Below are positions 61,301-64,000 of a DNA stretch of 64,000 nt, one piece after another. Origin of the DNA: Adenanthera pavonina (taxonomy: Eukaryota > Streptophyta > Magnoliopsida > Fabales > Fabaceae); contig JAIVEN010000022.1 in the NCBI GenBank assembly GCA_026686845.1, positions 26,200,001-26,264,000 on the forward strand, read 5' to 3'. The position numbers and the translations under genes are program-made. Each line of letters begins with the position of its first letter. Position 1 is the stretch's first letter. Under the pieces are notes generated by a model. The model worked only from the letters and a program-made list of their open reading frames with translations, did not search any database and was not told where the DNA came from.

Positions 61301-62520
61301 AAAATATTTTCTGCTCGCTTATTTGCATGTAGAGGAGGGTGAGTTTTGTTTTCTGAGTTACTATGTTGAGTGATGGGTATAGCTAGAGCTCATGTAGAAA
61401 TTAGAATGAAGCAGAGAAGCCGTAAGGTTAGGGATAGGTAGGGATAGGTAGACAGGAGAGACAGCTAAGAGCAACACAAATATTAATAGGGTCTGTACCC
61501 ACTCCTTCAACTCTTATTTGGCACCACCCTCCCTGTTGTCTGTCCATGGTCCCCTCCTCTACCTATCATCTCTGTGTTTTACTCACTACTAATTTACTCT
61601 TACCATATATGTGTGTGAATGTGATGTATATATTATATCCCTCTCTTTTTTCATCCCTTCTCTCTCCTCTGTGTCACTGATATAGTCCAGATATCTCACA
61701 ACCATGAATTCAGTGTCCACTCTCTCCATGCTCCCCCCACCCCCCCCAACCATCTTCTCTCTCTCTCTGTTTGTATTCATTCATATATATATGGCCAAAC
61801 AATAACCCTAGCTAGCCACAAACACATCCATCCATTCATTCAGTAGAACAAACCCTAGAAGGAGCTATATATATATATAAAATAAGGGTATAGATAAGGT
61901 CTATACATGTATACATATATGTGCAGTCGTGGCTTTTGATTTGGTTTGGGGTTGAAAAGTTGGGGTTAATTAATCTGTCAGGGGCTGGGTGATATATATA
62001 TAGACCAAGATTCGGAGAGTTAAGAGAGTTGGAAGTAGGGTTGGTGGAATTGTTAAAAGCAAAAGGTTTAGAGAGAGATGAGTTGTGGGATTGAGGTATA
62101 GTCGTGATCAGTGCATGGGCTCGCATACCCAGTTACCAATCAGTAATCATTGCCCCTTCTACTCTAATCTCCGTCTGCTATTCTGCATCAACCTCTTCCC
62201 GTTTGTCTCTTTCCCCCCTCTTTCCCTTCCTTCTAAACAATTGACTGTTCCAACAGTGACACTTCCATCACCCACACACATACATCTCAATTAATTATTC
62301 CCACTCGGACGTCTAGCTAATTGTATTCTATGAGAAAGACAATTCCTAATCCTACTACTACCTATATATATATATGTTGAGCCTTTTGAGGTTTCACTAA
62401 TGTTTTGGTTATGTCCCAATCCTCTCATCTCACCGTCCTCTCTCTTAGTTATAGTTGAATTCCAAGAATGGAATTGCAAGTAAAGGAGGGGAGTCTATAT
62501 ATGGACTATGGTTTGAGGGA
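61301..62520. other. Mixed-composition island without a gene call
   Basis: CT-rich tracts, a 10-bp tandem repeat GGGATAGGTA (about 61432-61451), a C run (61733-61748) and several AT microsatellites. Minus-strand frames at 61589-61780 (63 codons, starting MVGGGGGSMERVDTEF) and 61836-62126 (96 codons) have no known domain. The look is that of promoter or leader DNA, but no gene body follows on either strand. Confidence 0.35.
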
Positions 62521-63116
62521 TATATGGTAAAGTAAATAATCATAAGAAAGGTGAAAGTATATATGGTATCAACAATCACGTTGATGCAGTACTCCAGTCC
62601 ATTCACGCTCCGACAATTAGAGTACTATATATGTAAACATGGTCCTCCAAATTATCATTTTGTTTTGTCAGTGTTTACCCTTTTCTTGGCTTTTTCTCCT
62701 TTTTATAAGATCCCCTTCATTGATTTGGGTTTTGGTTCAGGTTTGATTTTGAACCTCAGGTTGATGGGCTTTTCCCAGACTACTGAAACAGACTTCTGGC
62801 CCAACCCTTGAATCCACCAACCTCGCTAAGGCCCAAGTTCTAACATAAATTGAAAGTCAAATCTTTTTTGTTGATCCCGTTAACATGCTCAGACCAAAAA
62901 AAAGAGTGTCATATTATAAAGAACGTAATGAAAATGGATCCATGCTTACAAGTTCTATATCTGGTGTTTAATACCACACACATTCCTTTTGCATCCTTCA
63001 CAATTCACATATTGTCAAGTATTGAAAAATAATTTTATCAATAATAACTTTAATGAGGAATGCTTTCCAAAAAAATTTAAGATTTTAATTTTGACCAACT
63101 TCCTTTATATGTGTAG
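62521..63116. other. Intergenic, no gene seen
   Basis: AT-rich with an 86-codon plus frame (62551-62811), hydrophobic and motif-free; probably chance. Confidence 0.45.
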
Positions 63117-63118
63117 AA

Positions 63119-63153
<35 letters not shown>

Positions 63154-63155
63154 AT
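63117..63155. repeat. (AATA)n microsatellite
   Basis: About nine to ten perfect tandem copies of the tetranucleotide AATA. Confidence 0.95.
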
Positions 63156-63444
63156 GTGACTTATAAGTTGAAACAGAGATAGTATCTATTATATTTCTGT
63201 AATAATTACTCATAAACAATTATTTCTTTTTATAACTAATTTTTATCTAGGAACATATTTAGCATTTCACACCTAATTTTTTTTCATTCCATTTCACATA
63301 CTAAATCAGTCCTAAAAATATAATAAATATTAAACATACTTCAATTCAACCTTTGTGCCGTGTGCCGATGCCGAGTAAAGAGGATTAATTCCCTTAATAC
63401 AACCAAACGAGACCTCATGCATCTACTAATTTATCCCTCTTAGT

Positions 63445-63715
63445 AATGAACTATTTTTTTTATCTTTAATATAAGATCTTTTTAACCGAATTACGTGGAT
63501 TAAGAATTGAAATTAAAACTAATTAACTACCTCGATTTCTCCAAAAATTCCAATATTTTTCCAAAACTACCTTTACTTAACCTCTCTCTTTTTGGATACA
63601 TTAAATAGGGGTATTTTTCTGGAAATGTATAATAAATATTACCTCATATATTGTAAAGAATCTTATATTTAAGACCAGAATAAAAGATCATATATATATA
63701 TATATATAGTACTCG
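63445..63715 (-). mobile_element. MITE family 'M3', minus-orientation copy
   Basis: The reverse complement matches 40759-41017 through 'TTTACAATATATGAGGTAAT', 'ATTATACATTTCCAGAAAAA' and 'GAAATCGAGGTAGTTAATTA'. The right end runs into an (AT)n tract, so its exact boundary is uncertain. Confidence 0.75.
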
Positions 63716-63832
63716 AGTGAGTACTATTTTCAGTCTCCAAGGTACTAATAAAATGAAAAACAGAATTTAGCCATTATGCACTCCTTTGGTTTCCATAAAT
63801 AGGATATAAATGATGTATTTTTTTTCCTAATT

Positions 63833-64000
63833 ACTCCTTCCGGCGTCCCATATTTTTTGTTCTATATTATTAGACAACATTGTTTTACCCCCATTAATGC
63901 AATGTGTAGTATTATAAATTGTGTTGGAATTATAAAAAGATGAGTATTTAATATGAATAAAATATGAATGTTTGGGTTTTTTGGAAAAATTTAAGAATAT
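63833..64000 (+). mobile_element. Left part of a MITE, cut by the window edge
   Basis: Begins TTACTCCTTCCGGCGTCCCATA, a CTCC..GTCCCATA start like M5 and other Stowaway-like ends seen in this window. The right end lies beyond 64000, so the element cannot be confirmed. Confidence 0.4.

Noticed and set aside
1..64000. Conserved plant miRNA precursors, tRNA, rRNA, snRNA, organellar inserts, CRISPR arrays
   Set aside because: I looked by eye for the mature sequences of the common conserved miRNA families and for typical RNA-gene and plastid strings and found none. A computed search would be more sensitive.

Overview
The window looks like nuclear DNA of a flowering plant, most probably a eudicot. 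It is strongly AT-rich. It holds spliced genes with GT-AG introns, plant-only transcription-factor families (AHL, QALGGH zinc finger, SAUR), plant L1- and RTE-type LINE remnants, and a dense load of small non-autonomous DNA transposons (MITEs). I cannot name the species from sequence alone. No bacterial, organellar, rRNA, tRNA or CRISPR feature was seen.

Layout. 1-6.4 kb is a transposon graveyard: a 5'-truncated L1-type LINE on the minus strand, several MITEs, two further LINE 3' remnants, one Tourist-like MITE with a clean TAA duplication, and a broken two-exon fragment of an HGSNAT-like membrane acetyltransferase gene. 6.4-12.3 kb is mostly featureless. 12.3-20 kb carries a five-exon type-II AHL gene (two AT-hooks plus PPC domain, 378 aa, close to Arabidopsis AHL13/AHL5). 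Its two long introns have collected an antisense LINE piece, an RTE-type LINE tail and a MITE. At 20.85-21.18 kb lies a small single-exon SAUR-like gene. At 27.9-28.8 kb, minus strand, lies an intronless type-I AHL gene closely resembling AHL23. From 28.8 to 53.7 kb I find no protein gene. This stretch holds MITEs of several families (some nested, some clustered at 47.6-49.0 kb), a 1.4-kb foldback element with W-box-rich arms at 42.6-44.0 kb, and a few GC-richer islands of unknown role. At 53.85-54.46 kb is a SUPERMAN-like single C2H2 zinc-finger gene with a C-terminal EAR repression motif. The remaining 9.5 kb is again without recognisable genes, apart from microsatellites and MITEs at the right end.

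How the genes relate. All four intact genes belong to families tied to plant growth and organ development: two DNA-binding AHL proteins from opposite clades, an auxin-type small protein (SAUR), and an EAR-type repressor. AHL proteins form homo- and hetero-trimers through their PPC domains and are known in Arabidopsis to affect SAUR expression, so the AHL/SAUR/AHL arrangement is suggestive, but nothing in the sequence proves a functional link. I found no clearly new biological system. The most unusual items are the foldback element, the frame-preserving intron inside the AHL PPC domain, the nested MITE with an empty-site comparison, and small upstream ORFs on two of the regulatory genes.
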